From Deltaproteobacteria bacterium (lineage in GTDB: Bacteria > Desulfobacterota > BSN033 > WVXP01): a DNA stretch of 60,664 nucleotides. The notes under the pieces were generated by a model that ran no database searches, was not told the origin of the DNA, and saw only the letters and a list, made by a program, of their open reading frames with translations. Of this stretch, positions 16,804 to 26,312 are shown in pieces (position 1 is the stretch's first letter; each line of letters starts with the position of its first letter). The translations under genes and the position numbers were made by a program. Location: NCBI GenBank assembly GCA_019308905.1, contig JAFDHF010000012.1, forward strand, positions 1-60,664. Reading direction: 5' to 3'.

Positions 16804-17922
16804 TCATATGCCGAGATCGGACCGGAGCTGCATGAAGTGGAGAATGTCCGTCCTGCAAACGATTCCCAGGATCTTGCCGTCTTTCACTACAGGAAGCTGG
16901 CGCACTTTCCTGGTGGTGAGTCGGGCCAGAACCTTGTTGCCGTCGTCCCTGGGAGAGGCGGTCACCAGCTTCTCCCTTGGGGTCATGATCTGGCTGACCA
17001 TGGTCGAGGCCCACTCGTCTTTGGGAATCTTCTTCACATCTTCAAGACAGACGATACCCTGGAGCTTCCCCTTGTCGGCCACGATAAAGGCGCGTTCTCG
17101 GCCCTTGAGGATGAAGTCCTCGACCAGTCGCTCCACAGAGAGGTCACTCGGAACGGTCTCGATCTGTCTCACCATCAGGTCTTCGGCTCTGACATCCTTC
17201 AACATCTCTCTCATTATGACCTGATGGTAACCCTGGCCTGCAGCGCTGTGAAGAAACCACCCGATCATCATGATCCAGACCCCGTTGATGAAGTATCCGC
17301 GGAACATCATGAGAAACCCCATGGCAATAAAGACAAAGGCAAACCCCTGGCCGAGGGAGGAGGCGATGCGGGTCGCCTTTTTCAGGTCTCCCGTGAACTT
17401 CCAGATCAAAGCCCGAAGTATGCGTCCGCCGTCCATGGGAAAACCCGGCAGGAGGTTGAAGACGCCGAGAAGGATGTTTATGAACCGGAGGTATTTGGCA
17501 GTTGCGGCGAGAGGTTCGCTGATAGGGAGGAGCAGAAAGGTGAGGAGATAGCAGACAAGGGCTATGGCAAAGCTCGCCAGGGGGCCGACAACGGCCATGT
17601 AGAATTCCTTCGAGGCCTCCTTGGGCTCTTCGGATATCTGGGCCACTCCTCCGAGGATAAAGAGGGTGATCCGCCTGACCTTCTCTCCCTGTTTGACGGC
17701 CACCAGGGAGTGTGCCAACTCATGGGCCAGGACCGAGGCAAAGAAGAGCAGCGACGTGAGCACTCCCACCGCCCAATACTCCCACCTGGGCCAGTCGGGA
17801 TAGCCGCCGGGGAAATAGTAGGACGCCATGATCCATGTCAAAAGCCCGAAGATGACGAGCCAGCTTGCGTCCACACAGATGTCTATACCGAGGATACTAC
17901 CGATTTTCCATGATACCTTCAT
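16804..17922 (-). CDS. site-2 protease family membrane metalloprotease with CBS pair
   Basis: A 372-aa polytopic membrane protein. The zinc-protease motif HELAH (His67, Glu68, His71) lies in a transmembrane helix, and the third ligand is in NLLPGFPMDGGRIL. About six hydrophobic segments span residues 10-220. The C-terminus carries two CBS domains (about 235-372, with MTPREKLVT and the final GIVCRTDILHFM), which usually sense adenine nucleotides. The protein cuts membrane-embedded substrates; the target is unknown. It starts at ATG 17922. The architecture equals the SpoIVFB/Rip3-like M50B-CBS group. Confidence 0.9.
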   Translation of the reverse strand: MKVSWKIGSILGIDICVDASWLVIFGLLTWIMASYYFPGGYPDWPRWEYWAVGVLTSLLFFASVLAHELAHSLVAVKQGEKVRRITLFILGGVAQISEEPKEASKEFYMAVVGPLASFAIALVCYLLTFLLLPISEPLAATAKYLRFINILLGVFNLLPGFPMDGGRILRALIWKFTGDLKKATRIASSLGQGFAFVFIAMGFLMMFRGYFINGVWIMMIGWFLHSAAGQGYHQVIMREMLKDVRAEDLMVRQIETVPSDLSVERLVEDFILKGRERAFIVADKGKLQGIVCLEDVKKIPKDEWASTMVSQIMTPREKLVTASPRDDGNKVLARLTTRKVRQLPVVKDGKILGIVCRTDILHFMQLRSDLGI

Positions 17923-18415
17923 GATGACTCCGTCTCGGTTCTTGGAAGTGGCTCCCTCCGCCTTCTCGCCTGGAGAGCCCTGTCTATCTCCTCATAACTA
18001 ATAACAATAAGACGCGCTTTTGGCCAGTCTTTTCTTCCTGGTGCTCCTGAGTTTTAGAGAACACCCATAACCTGAGTGGAACCGGGGAGGACGTGTACGA
18101 GTACATCGCAGAATGCCCCGACTTTCGGTTAGGGATGGACGGGACGGAGCAGCGTTCGAGCAACCGGTGTTCGCCGGCAAACATCCAGGTGCGATTCTGA
18201 GCGAAGCGAAGAATCCCGGAAGAGAAGAATCCAGATACGATCGAAGTTCCGGCTCTGACCGGTCGATTTCGGAAAGGGGTAAGGGTGCCCTCCTTTCAAG
18301 GGTGGATCGAAGCTAGACCCGGAAAGACCCTGACTCGGGAGGCCCGGCATGTGGGAAGAGACTCCCGGATTCCTTCACACCAGGGGCTCTTGGCGGATTG
18401 GGAAGACCATGAATG
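17923..18415. other. intergenic, no gene seen
   Basis: About 490 nt between the M50 protease and hypE, with only short overlapping frames on both strands. A small imperfect hairpin, GATTCT...AGAATC, lies near 18194-18216. I see no promoter or terminator I would defend. Confidence 0.4.
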
Positions 18416-19450
18416 CTAGCAGATTCTCGGAAGCTGCTCGCCGAGGGGCATGTCGATGATGCGTGTTCCCCCTGCACGGGTTCGCATGACCACCCGGCCG
18501 GGGTGGTCCGCCACAACCTCGCCTATGATCCGGCCATCCCGGCCGTAACGGTTCAGGCGTATCTTCTCAAGAACACCCGAGGCGTCTCGGGAGTCCAGGA
18601 TGACCAGGAGTTTTCCCTCGTTGGCCACGTACAAGGGGTCGAGCCCGAGTATCTCGCACGCTGACCTGACCCCGTCCTTCACCGGAATGGCCGCCTCGTC
18701 GATCCGGATACCTACACCGGACTGGGTCGCAATCTCGTTCAGGGTGGCCGCGACGCCTCCTCTGGTTGGATCCCTCATGGTATGGATCCCGTCCGTCGTC
18801 GAGAGAATCTCGCGGACCAGCCCGTTGAGGGGCGCAGAATCGCTCTTCAGGTCCGTATCAAAGTTCAATCCCTCTCGCCTGGAAAGCACGGCAATACCAT
18901 GATCCCCTATGGACCCGGTAAGGATCACTGCGTCCCCGGGCCTTGCTCCGGTTCCGGAGACATAGATGCCCTCCTCGATCAGCCCGATCCCGGTGGTGTT
19001 GATATAGATCTTGTCGCCCTTTCCTTTGGGCACAACCTTTGTATCCCCGGTTACAATGGAGACGCCGGCCTCCCGTGCGGCGGACGCCATGGAACCGAGA
19101 ACGATCTCCAGGTCACGGATTTCGAATCCTTCTTCGAGGATGAAAGCGGCGGACAGGAACAGGGGACTGGCACCCTGGGCCGAGAGATCGTTGACGGTCC
19201 CGTTGACGGCAAGAGCACCGATATCGCCGCCTGGGAAGAAGATCGGATCGACCACATAGGAATCGGTGGTCATGGCCAGCCGCCGGCCGGGAAAATCGAC
19301 GACCGCGCTGTCGTCCATCTTTTCGAGAATTTTGTTGAGGAATCTTGGAAGGAAGTAGCGGTGGACGAGCTCCCGGGAGGCTCTGCCTCCTCCTCCGTGG
19401 TCAAGTGTCACCCTCCCGGTCTTCACGTGGGGCATCGCTCTGTCAGCCAT
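18416..19450 (-). CDS. hypE: hydrogenase maturation protein HypE
   Basis: A 344-aa HypE. It dehydrates the carbamoyl group placed on its C-terminal Cys by HypF into the thiocyanate that supplies the CN ligands of the Ni-Fe centre. Visible signatures are VTLDHGGGGRASREL at the start, MTTDSYVVDP and GDIGALAVNGTVNDLS of the PurM-like ATP fold, and the conserved C-terminal PRIC with the acceptor Cys last. The start is ATG 19450 with GAGGAG nine nt upstream. It follows hypD by 10 nt and closes the hyp operon. Confidence 0.97.
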   Translation of the reverse strand: MADRAMPHVKTGRVTLDHGGGGRASRELVHRYFLPRFLNKILEKMDDSAVVDFPGRRLAMTTDSYVVDPIFFPGGDIGALAVNGTVNDLSAQGASPLFLSAAFILEEGFEIRDLEIVLGSMASAAREAGVSIVTGDTKVVPKGKGDKIYINTTGIGLIEEGIYVSGTGARPGDAVILTGSIGDHGIAVLSRREGLNFDTDLKSDSAPLNGLVREILSTTDGIHTMRDPTRGGVAATLNEIATQSGVGIRIDEAAIPVKDGVRSACEILGLDPLYVANEGKLLVILDSRDASGVLEKIRLNRYGRDGRIIGEVVADHPGRVVMRTRAGGTRIIDMPLGEQLPRIC

Positions 19451-19460
19451 TCCCGTCTCC

Positions 19461-20546
19461 TCAGCGCCGGTAGTACTTGTAATAGGCGGCACAGGTCCCT
19501 TCGGAGGAGACCATGCATGCCCCGACGGGACTGTCCGGCCTGCAGGTGGTTTGGAACAACGGGCAGTCCGGAGGCTGCCTCAGTCCCCTGAGGATATCCC
19601 CGCAGATGCATCCCTCCGGTTCCCTCGGGTTCACGGGGGCTATCTCGTACTTGCGGGTAGCGTCGAAGTCGGCGTATGAGTCGGAGATCCTGAGGCCGCT
19701 CTTGGGGAGCAATCCGAAGCCCCGCCAAACCGAGTCACAGGGTTCGAAGACCTCCTCCATGACGGCCCTGGCTTTCGGATTCCCATCGGGTGAGACCCCT
19801 CTCCGATATTGGATCTCGACCCTTGCCTCTCCCATTTCGATCTGCCGCACAAGCAGGCCCACGGCCTCGAGCACATCGAGGGGCTCGAAGCCGGCGACCA
19901 CACAGGGGACGTGGAAATCATCGGCTATGGTTTCGTACGGCTCGATACCGATGATCGTGGTTACATGGCCGGGACAGATGAAACCGTCGATGCCGAGCTG
20001 CGGCGATTCGACCAGGGCCATGAGGGCCGGGGGCAGAACCTTGTGCATGGACAGTACCGCGAAGTTGCGGACGCCTGTCTCTTTTGCGCGGCGAATCACC
20101 GCCGCCACGGTAGGGGCGGTAGTCTCGAATCCGATGCCGAGAAAGACCACCTGGCGCCCCCCGTCCTCCTGGGCCAGGTGCAAGGCGTCATAGGCGGAAT
20201 AGACGATCCTTATGTCGGCACCCTCGCCCCGTTGTCTAAGCAGAGTGGTCTCCGATCCGGGCACCCGGATCAGATCGCCGAAGGTGGCTATGGTCACGTC
20301 CTGTTTCTGTGCCAGGGCGACAGCCCGGTCGATCGCTTCGACGGGAGTGACACAGACCGGGCAGCCGGGTCCGGAAATAAGGCTGATGTGGCGCGGCAGA
20401 ATCTCTCTGATGCCGTTTCGACCGATTGTTACGGTGTGGGTGCCGCACACCTCCATCAGCTTGGCCTGCTTGCGGGAGATCGCTCTGATCTGCGCAACCA
20501 GGCGCTCAATGCTCTCGGGGTCCCTGTACCTGTCAATGTACTCCAT
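19461..20546 (-). CDS. hypD: hydrogenase maturation protein HypD
   Basis: A 361-aa scaffold for assembly of Fe(CN)2CO together with HypC. It has the conserved MEVCGTHT (metal-binding Cys), GPGCPVCVTP, the FLGIGFETTAPT loop and CPGHVTTIIG. The C-terminal [4Fe-4S] cysteines lie in CICGDIL, CPLF, TCRPDSPVGAC and EGTC. The start is ATG 20546 (MEYIDRYRD), inside the last codons of hypC (14-nt overlap), which fits translational coupling of two proteins that form a complex. The Shine-Dalgarno is weak. Confidence 0.97.
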   Translation of the reverse strand: MEYIDRYRDPESIERLVAQIRAISRKQAKLMEVCGTHTVTIGRNGIREILPRHISLISGPGCPVCVTPVEAIDRAVALAQKQDVTIATFGDLIRVPGSETTLLRQRGEGADIRIVYSAYDALHLAQEDGGRQVVFLGIGFETTAPTVAAVIRRAKETGVRNFAVLSMHKVLPPALMALVESPQLGIDGFICPGHVTTIIGIEPYETIADDFHVPCVVAGFEPLDVLEAVGLLVRQIEMGEARVEIQYRRGVSPDGNPKARAVMEEVFEPCDSVWRGFGLLPKSGLRISDSYADFDATRKYEIAPVNPREPEGCICGDILRGLRQPPDCPLFQTTCRPDSPVGACMVSSEGTCAAYYKYYRR

Positions 20547-20784
20547 GGTCGGTCCCGGAGTCGAGATCGAGAATCCCGGCTTCCCTGAAAAGGTCAAGGG
20601 TCTCTCCGGCCTCTCTCTCGTCTATCTTGTGGATCGCGAACCCCGCGTGTACGATCACGTAGTCGCCGACCCGGACCTCCTCACCGAGAATATCCAGATA
20701 CACGGGGCGTGTGGTCCCGCTGAGGGCCGCCTCTGCCACGTTCCCATCGATTCTGCGGATTTGCATGGGAATACCAAGACACAT
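20533..20784 (-). CDS. hypC: HypC/HybG/HupF chaperone
   Basis: An 83-aa chaperone that starts MCLGIPMQI, with the essential Cys2 exposed after Met removal. It has the conserved VGDYVIVHAGFAIHKID segment with its His. It carries the Fe(CN)2CO group with HypD and hands it to the large-subunit precursor. The start is ATG 20784 with GGAG eight nt upstream. It overlaps hypD by 14 nt and follows hypF by 16 nt. Confidence 0.97.
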   Translation of the reverse strand: MCLGIPMQIRRIDGNVAEAALSGTTRPVYLDILGEEVRVGDYVIVHAGFAIHKIDEREAGETLDLFREAGILDLDSGTDHGVH

Positions 20785-20800
20785 GGAATTCACTCCGTTT

Positions 20801-23077
20801 CTATTGTAGCCCGTCCAGCACCGCGTTTGCCACCATGACCTGGCCCAGGGAGATTCCGCCGTCGTTGGCAGGCACAAGGCTGTGGGTGTAGACTTCAAAA
20901 CCCAGGTCCAGGAGAATCCTCTCGAGCCCCTCGAGGAGAAAGGCGTTTTGAAAAACACCGCCGCTGAGGGCGACCCGGTTCAGCCCGCGGCTTTCTCGAA
21001 CCAGGATGCAGGTGTCGGCAAGGACCTGGACCAGGGTGTTGTGGAACCTCCGGCTGATGATTCTCGGATCGATGCCGTCGAGCAGATCCGAAACCACGGC
21101 CCGAATAATTGGGACCTGGGGAACCGTCAGCCCATGCCTCTTCTCCCTCACCTCCACCGGGTAGCAGCCCCCGTCGTCGCCCATCTGCGCTTCGAGTTCA
21201 ACGGCAGCCTGTCCCCTGTAGGAGACTCTCTGCCTCAAGCCCAACAGGGCGGCCACCCCGTCGAAGAGCCTGCCGCAGGATGAGGTTTGGGGAGTATTGA
21301 CTCCTCTTTCGATCATGAGGAGAATCGTGCGCGCCCGATCCGGATCGAGGCGCCTGACAAACTCTATGGGCAGATCGAAGAGGCCCTCTCCAAATGCCTG
21401 TTGCAGATAGGCGAGGGCCATACGCCAGGGCTCGTGAACGGCGGCGTCGCCCCCGGGAAGGGAGATCTTCTCGAGGTGGCCGATTCGCTCGAACCTATGA
21501 AAATCGGCCACAAGGATTTCTCCCCCCCAGACCGTGCCGTCGGTCCCGTACCCGGTTCCGTCCAGGGCAAGACCGATCACATCACCCGAAATTCCGTTCT
21601 CTGCCATGCAACTGGCGATATGGGCATGGTGGTGTTGGACCCCCACCTTTTGGGAGACTCCCCGGCTCATCCCATAGCGGGTGCTCAGATAGTCTGGATG
21701 GAGGTCGTAGGCCACCACTTCGGGATCGATCTTGAAAAGCCCCTTGATGTGTTCGATGGTACTCTGGAAGGATTCGAAGGTCTCGAGGTTTTCCAGATCT
21801 CCGAGATGCTGGCTGAGAAAGGCCCTGTCTCCCTTGCCGAGACAGACGGTGTTGGCCAGAAACGGCCCGCAGCCGAGGGTGGGCCTGATGGTCCGATCCA
21901 GGGGAACGGGCAGGGGTACATAGCCCCTGGACCGGCGTATGATCCTCACTTTTTCCCCGACGACCCTGACCACCGAATCGTCGTTCCGCACGTGGATGTC
22001 CCGGTTGTGAACCAGAAAATAGTCTGCAATATCGCCCAGACGGGCGAAGGCCTCGCCGTTGTCTATGGCGATCGGCTCTTCGCTCATGTTGCCGCTTGTC
22101 AGAACCAGTGCGAGAAAACCCTCCTGGAGTATGAGGTAGTGAAGGGGGGTGTATGGAAGCATCACACCGAAACAGCGGTTCCGGGGGGCGACCTGCGAGG
22201 CGATAGGGTTGGGAGTCTTCTTCCTGAGGAGCACTATGGGGCGCTCCGGCGACTTCAGGACCTCGGCTTCAAGGTCACTCACGTGGGCGTACTCGAGGAC
22301 CCGCTCGAGGTTGGGGGAAGCCAGGGCCAGGGGTTTCTCCTCGCGGTGTTTTTGCTGCCTCAGGCGTTCCACCGCCCTTTCATTGGTTGCGTCGACAGCC
22401 AGATGAAATCCCCCGAGACCCTTGATGGCGACTATCTTGCCGGATTTGAGCAGACGGACCACCTCCGAGACCGCTTCGGCCCCTTCAACGGGCCGGCCCG
22501 AACTATCGCAGAGGAGAAGACCGGGCCCGCACTCCCGGCATGCTATGGGTTGGGCATGAAACCTCCTGTCAAGAGGATCCTCGTACTCCTTCCGGCACCT
22601 CTCACACATGGAGAAGGATGCCATGCACGTCTTTTCCCGGTCATAGGGAACATCCTTGATGATGGTGTAACGGGGGCCGCAGTTCGTGCAGTTGATAAAG
22701 GGGTAGCGATATCGCCTGTCAAGGGGATCGTTCATCTCCCGCAGGCAGTCGTCGCAGACGCTCACGTCAGGTGAGACGAGAACCGACCGTTCGGCCTCGG
22801 TCCGACTCTTTCGAATGACAAAGTCCCGATAACTCAGAGGGGGGAGATACCGCCACTCCATGCGGATGATCCTGGCCAGAGGAGGCTTCCTGGTTCGGAT
22901 CTCCTGGAAGAAGCTCTCGATCCTTCCGGGTTCTCCCTCCACCTCTATGTCCACCCCGGAGCTCGTGTTCGCGATGTATCCCCCCAGCCTCTTCTTCTGG
23001 GCAAGGTGGTAGATGAAAGGGCGGAAGCCAACACCCTGGACGATGCCGTCGATGGTCGCCTTTGCCCTCTGGATCAT
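20801..23077 (-). CDS. hypF: carbamoyltransferase HypF
   Basis: A 758-aa protein with the full domain order: N-terminal acylphosphatase-like domain (DGIVQGVGFRPFIYHL), two CxxC...CxxC zinc fingers (CDDC...CTNC and CERC...CREC), a YrdC-like domain that adenylates carbamoyl phosphate, and a Kae1-like C-terminal domain with HHHAHIASCMAENG. It transfers carbamoyl to the C-terminal Cys of HypE. It starts at ATG 23077, overlapping the hypB stop as ATGA, so the two are coupled. The upstream part of the longer open frame is hypB read in another frame. Confidence 0.97.
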   Translation of the reverse strand: MIQRAKATIDGIVQGVGFRPFIYHLAQKKRLGGYIANTSSGVDIEVEGEPGRIESFFQEIRTRKPPLARIIRMEWRYLPPLSYRDFVIRKSRTEAERSVLVSPDVSVCDDCLREMNDPLDRRYRYPFINCTNCGPRYTIIKDVPYDREKTCMASFSMCERCRKEYEDPLDRRFHAQPIACRECGPGLLLCDSSGRPVEGAEAVSEVVRLLKSGKIVAIKGLGGFHLAVDATNERAVERLRQQKHREEKPLALASPNLERVLEYAHVSDLEAEVLKSPERPIVLLRKKTPNPIASQVAPRNRCFGVMLPYTPLHYLILQEGFLALVLTSGNMSEEPIAIDNGEAFARLGDIADYFLVHNRDIHVRNDDSVVRVVGEKVRIIRRSRGYVPLPVPLDRTIRPTLGCGPFLANTVCLGKGDRAFLSQHLGDLENLETFESFQSTIEHIKGLFKIDPEVVAYDLHPDYLSTRYGMSRGVSQKVGVQHHHAHIASCMAENGISGDVIGLALDGTGYGTDGTVWGGEILVADFHRFERIGHLEKISLPGGDAAVHEPWRMALAYLQQAFGEGLFDLPIEFVRRLDPDRARTILLMIERGVNTPQTSSCGRLFDGVAALLGLRQRVSYRGQAAVELEAQMGDDGGCYPVEVREKRHGLTVPQVPIIRAVVSDLLDGIDPRIISRRFHNTLVQVLADTCILVRESRGLNRVALSGGVFQNAFLLEGLERILLDLGFEVYTHSLVPANDGGISLGQVMVANAVLDGLQ

Positions 23078-23724
23078 CTCTTTTTCACCCTGCTCGTCAG
23101 CCAATCGAACCAGGGTTGGAGCCCTTCCCCGGTCTTGCAGGAGATCTCGAGAATCCCGAGGCGGGGATTGAGCTTGAGGGACTCGTTCCGGATCTTCTCG
23201 ACGTCGCATTCCAGGTGGGGCAACAGATCGATCTTGTTGATGAGGAGCAGACTCGATTCGTGGAAGATGAGGGGGTACTTGAGCGGTTTGTCATCCCCCT
23301 CAGGCAGGCTGAGAAGCATCACCTTGAAGTCCTCGCCCACATCGAATTCGGCGGGGCACACCAGGTTTCCCACGTTCTCCACCACGAGAATGTCGAGGGA
23401 GCCGAGGTCGAGCTGTTCGAGAGCCTCCCGGATCATGTTGCCGTCGAGGTGACACGCGCCCCCGGTGTTGATCTGCACCACCGGCACCCCGGTGGAGGCG
23501 ATCTTTTCGGCGTCCCGGGTCGATTGTATGTCCCCTTCGATGACTCCGAAGCGGTATCGATCTTTCAACCCATCGATGGTCTTTTCGAGGAGGCTCGTCT
23601 TTCCCGCTCCGGGCCCGCTCAGGAGGTTGATGGCGAGAACTCCCGCCTCCTCGAAGAGGCGCCTGTTCTCGTCTGCGATCCGCTGGTTTGCTTCAAGCAC
23701 CTTTTGGACAAGGGGTATCTTCAT
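23074..23724 (-). CDS. hypB: hydrogenase nickel-incorporation GTPase HypB
   Basis: A 216-aa SIMIBI GTPase. Walker A is in LLSGPGAGKTSLLEKT, the G-domain metal site Cys-His is in GGACHLDGN, and it has ENVGNLVCPAEFDVGE and the guanine-binding INKIDLLPH. It lacks the His-rich N-terminal tail and the N-terminal CxxCGC nickel site of some relatives, so it should deliver rather than store nickel. It starts at ATG 23724 behind GAGGA. It precedes hypF with a 4-nt overlap. Confidence 0.97.
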   Translation of the reverse strand: MKIPLVQKVLEANQRIADENRRLFEEAGVLAINLLSGPGAGKTSLLEKTIDGLKDRYRFGVIEGDIQSTRDAEKIASTGVPVVQINTGGACHLDGNMIREALEQLDLGSLDILVVENVGNLVCPAEFDVGEDFKVMLLSLPEGDDKPLKYPLIFHESSLLLINKIDLLPHLECDVEKIRNESLKLNPRLGILEISCKTGEGLQPWFDWLTSRVKKR

Positions 23725-23757
23725 AGAACATTCCTCTTTCTTGAGAGAATCATACGG

Positions 23758-24099
23758 TTAATCCCCTTCTACGGCAACGATATCCAACTCCTTGCCGGAG
23801 ACAATCTCGATCAGGGCGGCTCCGCAGAAGGGGCAGTCGTCCGTCCAGTTGTTCAAGGTGAACCGCTTTCCGCACTCGGTACACCTGCCTCCCATGGGGA
23901 CCTCTTCTATCTGGAGTCGCGCTCCTTCCAGGGGCGATCCGGCTGTCAGTACGTCGAAGCTGAAACTCAGAGAGTCGGTCTGCACACTCCTCATTGCGCC
24001 GATCCTCAGCCTGACCGTCTCGATCTTCGAGAGTCCGTGGATTCTCATCTGGTCCTGGAGGATCTGGACAATGCTCTGGGCGATCGAGAACTCGTGCAT
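23758..24099 (-). CDS. hypA: hydrogenase nickel-incorporation protein HypA
   Basis: A 113-aa metallochaperone. It starts MHEFSIAQSI with His2 as nickel ligand and carries two CxxC zinc-site pairs (CTEC, CPFC). It works with HypB to insert Ni into the large subunit. It starts at ATG 24099 and is 33 nt from hypB. It lies 91 nt downstream of the maturation protease, so the whole structural-maturation set can be one transcript. Confidence 0.96.
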   Translation of the reverse strand: MHEFSIAQSIVQILQDQMRIHGLSKIETVRLRIGAMRSVQTDSLSFSFDVLTAGSPLEGARLQIEEVPMGGRCTECGKRFTLNNWTDDCPFCGAALIEIVSGKELDIVAVEGD

Positions 24100-24190
24100 A
24101 TCTCTTTGGAGGCGATGTTGCTGGACGAATTAATGGGAAAACAGGCGCAACCGGCCTCGCGGGCGTCGATTCCGCACTGCGCGGGTCTTT

Positions 24191-24721
24191 CTATGCCGAT
24201 ACTACCCTGTTTTCTGGGAAATGATCAAGGGAGGCGGCGACCACCTCTTGAACGGTCCTGATAACCTTTGGGATCTCTGCTTCGACCTCGGGGGAGAGCT
24301 CCATTCCCATGCTCGTGGATTTGGGCTCCACACCGATGATGGTGGTCTGGGGGGTGGAGCCGATCAGTCCGGAAAGATGGATGACCTCCAGTATGGAGAT
24401 CTGATGGACAGAAGTCTTGAAGACGTCCGGAGCAGTCGGACAGTCTTCCACGTCGAACCGGTAGACGGAACCGGGCGGTCCCCCTCCTTTTACTGCGTCG
24501 ACGAGGATGAGTCGGTCAGCCTCCAGGATTACATGCATCAGACCGAACCCGTCTGTCCCCCCTTCCATGACTTCGACCCCGGGAGGAAGTTCCATTTCCA
24601 TCATCCTCTCGGCCACGTGGACCCCCACCCCTTCGTCGCTCAGCAGCAGGTTGCCCACCCCGAGGATCAGGATCTTCTTCCTTCCCCTGTCCGGAACTTC
24701 CTCCCTCCTCCCCTGTAGCAT
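24191..24721 (-). CDS. [NiFe] hydrogenase maturation endopeptidase (HyaD/HycI family)
   Basis: A 176-aa M52 peptidase that removes the C-terminal peptide of the large subunit after Ni insertion. Ni-recognition residues are seen in ILGVGNLLLSDEGVG (Asp), ILVDAVKGGGPPG (Asp) and SVHQISIL (His). It starts at ATG 24721 (MLQGRREE), whose A is the last base of the large-subunit TGA, so the two genes overlap by one base. That coupling supports specificity for the adjacent subunit. A longer upstream frame is only the shadow of the large-subunit gene. Confidence 0.95.
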   Translation of the reverse strand: MLQGRREEVPDRGRKKILILGVGNLLLSDEGVGVHVAERMMEMELPPGVEVMEGGTDGFGLMHVILEADRLILVDAVKGGGPPGSVYRFDVEDCPTAPDVFKTSVHQISILEVIHLSGLIGSTPQTTIIGVEPKSTSMGMELSPEVEAEIPKVIRTVQEVVAASLDHFPENRVVSA

Positions 24722-26289
24722 CACTCGACCATGAACCTCCGTATCTCGTTTGTCTTGGGGTCGATGAGATGAACGGCACAGGCCAGACAGGGATCGAAAG
24801 AACGGATGACCCTGACCACGTTGATCGGGTTTTCGGGGTCGGGCACCGGCACGCCGATGAGAGACTCCTCGTACTGGCCTCGCACTCCCCGCTCGTCCCT
24901 GGGCGAGGCGTTCCATGTCGAGGGAACCACGGCCTGGTAATTGGCTATTTTGTGGTTCTTTATCCGAATCCAATGACCGAGGGCACCGCGCGGAGGTTCG
25001 AAGAAGCCTGCCCCTTCCGACTCGGCGGGGGGATCCCAGTGATCGGTGTCGTGGATCCTGAAGCCGGGTTTGGTCATGATCCTGGTCAGTTCGTCGCACC
25101 ACTGGTACATGGCCTCGACGACCTTCTTGGTTTCGATCGCCCGGGCCGCGTGGCGGGCCACCGCTCCCGGTCTAACCCCGTGGTTGTTGATAAGGCTCAA
25201 GAGGGTCGGATCCCCGTCCACCAGTCCCCGTGCAAGGGGGCCGACCTCCATGGGGACATTCTCGTATCTCGGGGCCTTGACAAAGGAGTATGCCTCCGGC
25301 CGTTGAAGATCAAAAACCTGGGATCCCTCGTAGGGGTGTTTCGGCGTCTCTTTCTTGTACCAACTGTACCGCACCGATTCGGTTATCTTTTCGGGCTTGA
25401 AAGGTTCGACCCTCTGAGGCTTGGTTCCGACAAGTCCGAAGATCGCACCTGGTTTGAACACGAGCTTGTCGCCCGACTCGTTGAGTTCGAAAGCCCCGTA
25501 GGAGAGGTAGTTCCGGTGGCCCCCGCCTACTCCCGCTCTTGCCAGGGGAAGGAGCGGGCCGGTCCCGAAGGCCACGACATCAGGGATATAGACCTCCTCG
25601 ACAAAGGCAGCCACTTCGTCCAGCATGGAACGAAACCGGGCGACCTGGTTGATGTCGGGCAGCTGTGTGAACCCCCCAACGACGATGCTCTGGTAATGGG
25701 GAGCCCTTCCTCCGAAGATCACTCCCATGTTTTTTGCCTTGATCTGCATGTTCAAGGCGTCCAGGTAGTGTTTTACCGCACTTATGACCACGTCCGGGTC
25801 GTTGACACAGAACTCGTCGGGTTTGTACCGGGGGGTAAGGGGAAAGGTATCACCCCTCTTGACCAGGCCGACCACCTTGTCCTTGACCTTGTTCAGTTCA
25901 GGATCCTTCCCCTTGTAGTCGGCAACGGCCATGATGTCGATATAGTCCAGGGCACTGAGCTGGTAGAAATGGACCAGATGATCGTATATGTACTCGGCAC
26001 CCATGACGAGATTTCTGAGAAGAGTTCCTCCCCAGGGAACGCGGGCGCCGAAGGCCGCATCGAGGGCGCGGGCCGAAGCCATCTGGTGGACGCTGAAGCA
26101 GACCCCGCAAAACCGGCTGGTCACGTAGCTGGCGTCCCGCGGGTCTTTCCCCAAAAGAAGGGCCTCGAATCCCCTGGCCATTGTGCCGCTGCTCCAGGCG
26201 TTCTTGACCTTCCCGTTTTCGATCTCCACCTCGATCTTGAGGTGCCCCTCTATTCTCGTCATCGGATCGATGGTGATTCGTTTTGCCAT
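24721..26289 (-). CDS. periplasmic [NiFe] hydrogenase large subunit
   Basis: A 522-aa catalytic subunit, group 1 uptake type. The N-terminal ligand motif is RFCGVCFSVHQ (Cys61, Cys64) and the C-terminal motif is DPCLACAVH (Cys501, Cys504, His507). Residues 508-522 form the 15-aa peptide cut off by the protease. Both codons of the last motif are TGT, so it is not a NiFeSe enzyme. FSVH replaces the usual T/P-x-x-H after the first CGVC. It starts at ATG 26289 behind GAGGAGGG, 23 nt after the small subunit. It has no own signal and is co-exported with the small subunit by Tat. Confidence 0.97.
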   Translation of the reverse strand: MAKRITIDPMTRIEGHLKIEVEIENGKVKNAWSSGTMARGFEALLLGKDPRDASYVTSRFCGVCFSVHQMASARALDAAFGARVPWGGTLLRNLVMGAEYIYDHLVHFYQLSALDYIDIMAVADYKGKDPELNKVKDKVVGLVKRGDTFPLTPRYKPDEFCVNDPDVVISAVKHYLDALNMQIKAKNMGVIFGGRAPHYQSIVVGGFTQLPDINQVARFRSMLDEVAAFVEEVYIPDVVAFGTGPLLPLARAGVGGGHRNYLSYGAFELNESGDKLVFKPGAIFGLVGTKPQRVEPFKPEKITESVRYSWYKKETPKHPYEGSQVFDLQRPEAYSFVKAPRYENVPMEVGPLARGLVDGDPTLLSLINNHGVRPGAVARHAARAIETKKVVEAMYQWCDELTRIMTKPGFRIHDTDHWDPPAESEGAGFFEPPRGALGHWIRIKNHKIANYQAVVPSTWNASPRDERGVRGQYEESLIGVPVPDPENPINVVRVIRSFDPCLACAVHLIDPKTNEIRRFMVE

Positions 26290-26312
26290 GGATCTCGCCC
26301 TCCTCTTTTCTT

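Noticed and set aside
16837-17913. Long open frame antisense to the M50 protease
   Set aside because: No motif, no ribosome site, sense gene is certain.
21287-22774. Long open frame antisense to hypF
   Set aside because: The sense strand encodes a complete HypF; the reverse frame has no known motif.
24721-26289. NiFeSe hydrogenase
   Set aside because: The C-terminal ligand codons are TGT/TGT, not TGA, so no selenocysteine; only the small subunit shows the extra medial Cys.
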